From NCBI RefSeq assembly GCF_037975245.1, contig NC_092573.1, positions 1,112,001 through 1,176,000 on the forward strand: a stretch of 64,000 nt of DNA, in the 5' to 3' direction. Source of the DNA: Apostichopus japonicus. Lineage: Eukaryota > Echinodermata > Holothuroidea > Aspidochirotida > Stichopodidae. The translations under genes and the position numbers were made by a program. Below the pieces are notes generated by a model. The model was given only the letters and a program-made list of their open reading frames with translations, had not been told where the DNA came from and did not search any database. Below are positions 62,613-64,000 of this stretch, in pieces. Position 1 is the first letter of the stretch. Every line of letters starts with the position of its first letter.

Positions 62613-63621
62613 TAATATAGTCAGTATTGCGAAGTTCGGCATACTGCGAGGTTCGGACACCCTAAGAAATACACGATTTCACCATGAAAATCTACAGGAA
62701 GAGTCAAATTTCACCAAAAAGTACGAAGCTACAGTTATTTTCTCTCCAAAATGATCCGCGTGCAAGAAATTACTTACATATTTGTCAATAAAATGACGAA
62801 GATCTATGAAGTCCAGGGGCGTAGCGAAGGGGTTTTTGTTGGGGGGGGGTGTGGAGAATTTGATTTGCCGACGGATCTGGAAGTGGTGACTGAAATGGGG
62901 GAGGGGTCTAAGGGGAGGGGGTGTCCCCCTCCCCTTTGGAAATTTTTTAGTTTTGAAACGTCCTTAGATGCAATCTGGTGTATATTTTAAGTCAAATTTG
63001 ATTTGCCGACGGATCTGGAAGTGGTGACTGAAATGGGGGAGGGGTCTAAGGGTAGGGGGTCTACCCCTCCCCTTTGGAAATTTTTTAGTTTTGAAACGTC
63101 CTTAGATGCAATCTGGTGCATATTTTAAGTCAAATTTGGCACGGAAGAAGCTCCCGTTCTCCTTTTCTCTATTCAGCTTTCCTTCTTTCTTCCCCTTCCG
63201 CTCTCTTCACCTTTTCTCCTTTTGCCGACAGACCCAAAATTTGCCGACAGCGACCAAATTATTGGGGGTGTGTGACACCCCCCCACACCCCCCCCCCGCT
63301 CGCTACGCCCCTGATGAAGTCTGTTATAATTACTGAAAGAGCAACTGCGCCACCAATTTTATCACCAGCGCCACACTGTGGGTTGCGTGTCCGAACTTCG
63401 CAATACTCTAGCAAAGAAATACCAGTTCCACAATCACGAAGAATCTTCTTGGAAAGCAACGTGAAAACAGTTTGCAGGAAAGAAAGTTTGGCCGTGTATC
63501 GTACTGTAACAAAATTCTCCCACCTTATGAAGTATATTTTCAAATGATTTATACCAGAAGATTTAGTTTTGGGGTGTTTTAAGTCTTAAGTGTCCGAACT
63601 TCGAAGTCACCATGCTACTAG
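62613..63621. mobile_element. Unclassified insertion with CGAAGTTCGG ends, host of MITE copy B
   Basis: Relative to the first copy of the host repeat (near 4600), this segment is extra. It is flanked by direct TAATAATAG repeats (62604-62612 and 63622-63630). Near the left end is TATTGCGAAGTTCGGCATAC. The right side has TGTCCGAACTTCGAAG, and an internal inverted copy GTGTCCGAACTTCGCAAT sits near 63390. So GAAGTTCGG words lie in opposite orientation at the two ends. After removing MITE B it is about 500 bp with no clear ORF. The class is uncertain. Confidence 0.55.
62814..63313. mobile_element. hAT-like MITE copy B, 500 bp, with two 138-bp internal repeats
   Basis: It has the same ends and interior as copy A, with the perfect 8-bp target duplication ATGAAGTC (62806-62813 and 63314-63321). 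It has only two 138-bp units (CCGACGG at 62868 and 63006), which accounts for the length difference from copy A. It is nested inside another insertion (62613-63621). Confidence 0.92.
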
Positions 63622-64000
63622 TAATAATAGGCCTAGGCTAGGCCTATATATATTTTATGCATTAGGCCAATGCCTAAGTAGCCTTCAGAAGTACAAAGAT
63701 GTGTAAACGTAATTATACAAAAATTCATGAAGGGCAATCAAACAAACTTATCATGGCCCTTGCTCTGAAAAGCTACCTGAACCCCAGTACTATCCTTAAA
63801 TGTATGTTACAAAAACGAAGGCCTAATATTAATTAAATGCACTACGTAAAATTCAAAAGTACACAATATGTATATGCATTCAGCATGCAATACACTACCT
63901 TGCGTACCTAACTACAGTAAAGAAATTGGTCGCGAGGGTAGCCATTTTCGTATATCTAACATGTAGCTGTCCATGAGTCATAGCCAATCTGCTATAAACT

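Larger units (their letters stand above)
61046..64000. repeat. Dispersed long repeat, copy 2, with three nested insertions
   Basis: This is the second copy of the 3692-6680 repeat, running to the window edge. It carries MITE A (61776-62414), the 62613-63621 insertion and, inside that, MITE B. It lacks the 4792-6503 element, showing an intact CTGAACCCCAGTACTATCC there. The 61313-61567 ORF is not conserved as a protein between the two copies and is not proposed as a gene. Confidence 0.88.

Noticed and set aside
61645-63543. ORFs of 75-143 residues at the right end
   Set aside because: The same peptides recur because they are read through the MITE tandem units and their G/C runs.
1-64000. tRNA, rRNA, CRISPR array, phage or bacterial operon
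   Set aside because: No cloverleaf B-box, rRNA core, spaced direct-repeat array or ribosome-binding-site pattern was seen. The exon-intron structure shows nuclear animal DNA.
1-64000. Endogenous retrovirus or other viral insertion
   Set aside because: No long terminal repeats, reverse transcriptase, integrase or capsid-like reading frames were recognised.

Overview
This is AT-rich nuclear DNA from an animal. It has short coding exons separated by kilobase introns with GT-AG ends, many transposon remnants, microsatellites and poly-G/poly-C runs. The repeat style, with frequent TAGGCCTA-like words and many small hAT-type elements with G/C-rich ends, suggests a marine invertebrate. An echinoderm such as a sea cucumber or sea urchin is my best guess, but this is an inference. 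There are no operons, CRISPR arrays, rRNA genes or tRNA genes that I can support. Nearly all longer open reading frames are chance ORFs.

Two cellular genes are recognisable. (1) The 5' half of a furin-type proprotein convertase gene lies on the minus strand. Exon 1 (34561-34740) encodes the signal peptide and the start of the prodomain. Exon 2 (16122-16223) and exon 3 (12073-12231) complete the prodomain and the RMKR-D autocleavage site. All three exons join in phase 0 into a 147-residue fragment. The introns are about 18.3 kb and 3.9 kb. The catalytic exons are not visible below 12 kb and probably lie to the left of the window. (2) A complete gene for anaphase-promoting complex subunit 11 (ANAPC11, the RING-H2 subunit) lies on the plus strand, with coding exons at 50808-50827, 52828-52946 and 53752-53867. 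Its first splice junction is awkward and is discussed in the findings.

The rest is mostly mobile DNA. Five elements have CAGGGGCGTA-like or CAGCGACGTA-like ends and perfect 8-bp target duplications: 37366-38854, 44743-45114, 48511-50443, 61776-62414 and 62814-63313. The 48.5-kb one carries a broken hAT transposase, which identifies the family. A different hAT-like element (4792-6503) has TAGTGTTCAACCG ends. A 1.6-kb element at 27965-29587, inside furin intron 1, has long inverted repeats and encodes a truncated THAP domain. A further dispersed family with an ACAGGTAAG end is scattered through the furin introns. One copy is a large fold-back hairpin (19593-19889).

A repeat of about 1.3 kb occurs near both ends of the window (3692-6680 and 61046-64000). 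Each copy was hit by different later insertions, so each supplies the empty site for the other's elements. The regions 34.8-48.5 kb and 54-61 kb hold no gene I can name. Two small exon-like segments on the minus strand at 57.0 and 58.5 kb may belong to an unidentified gene. I found no clearly new biological system. The most informative material is the nested transposon history and the ANAPC11 splice junction.
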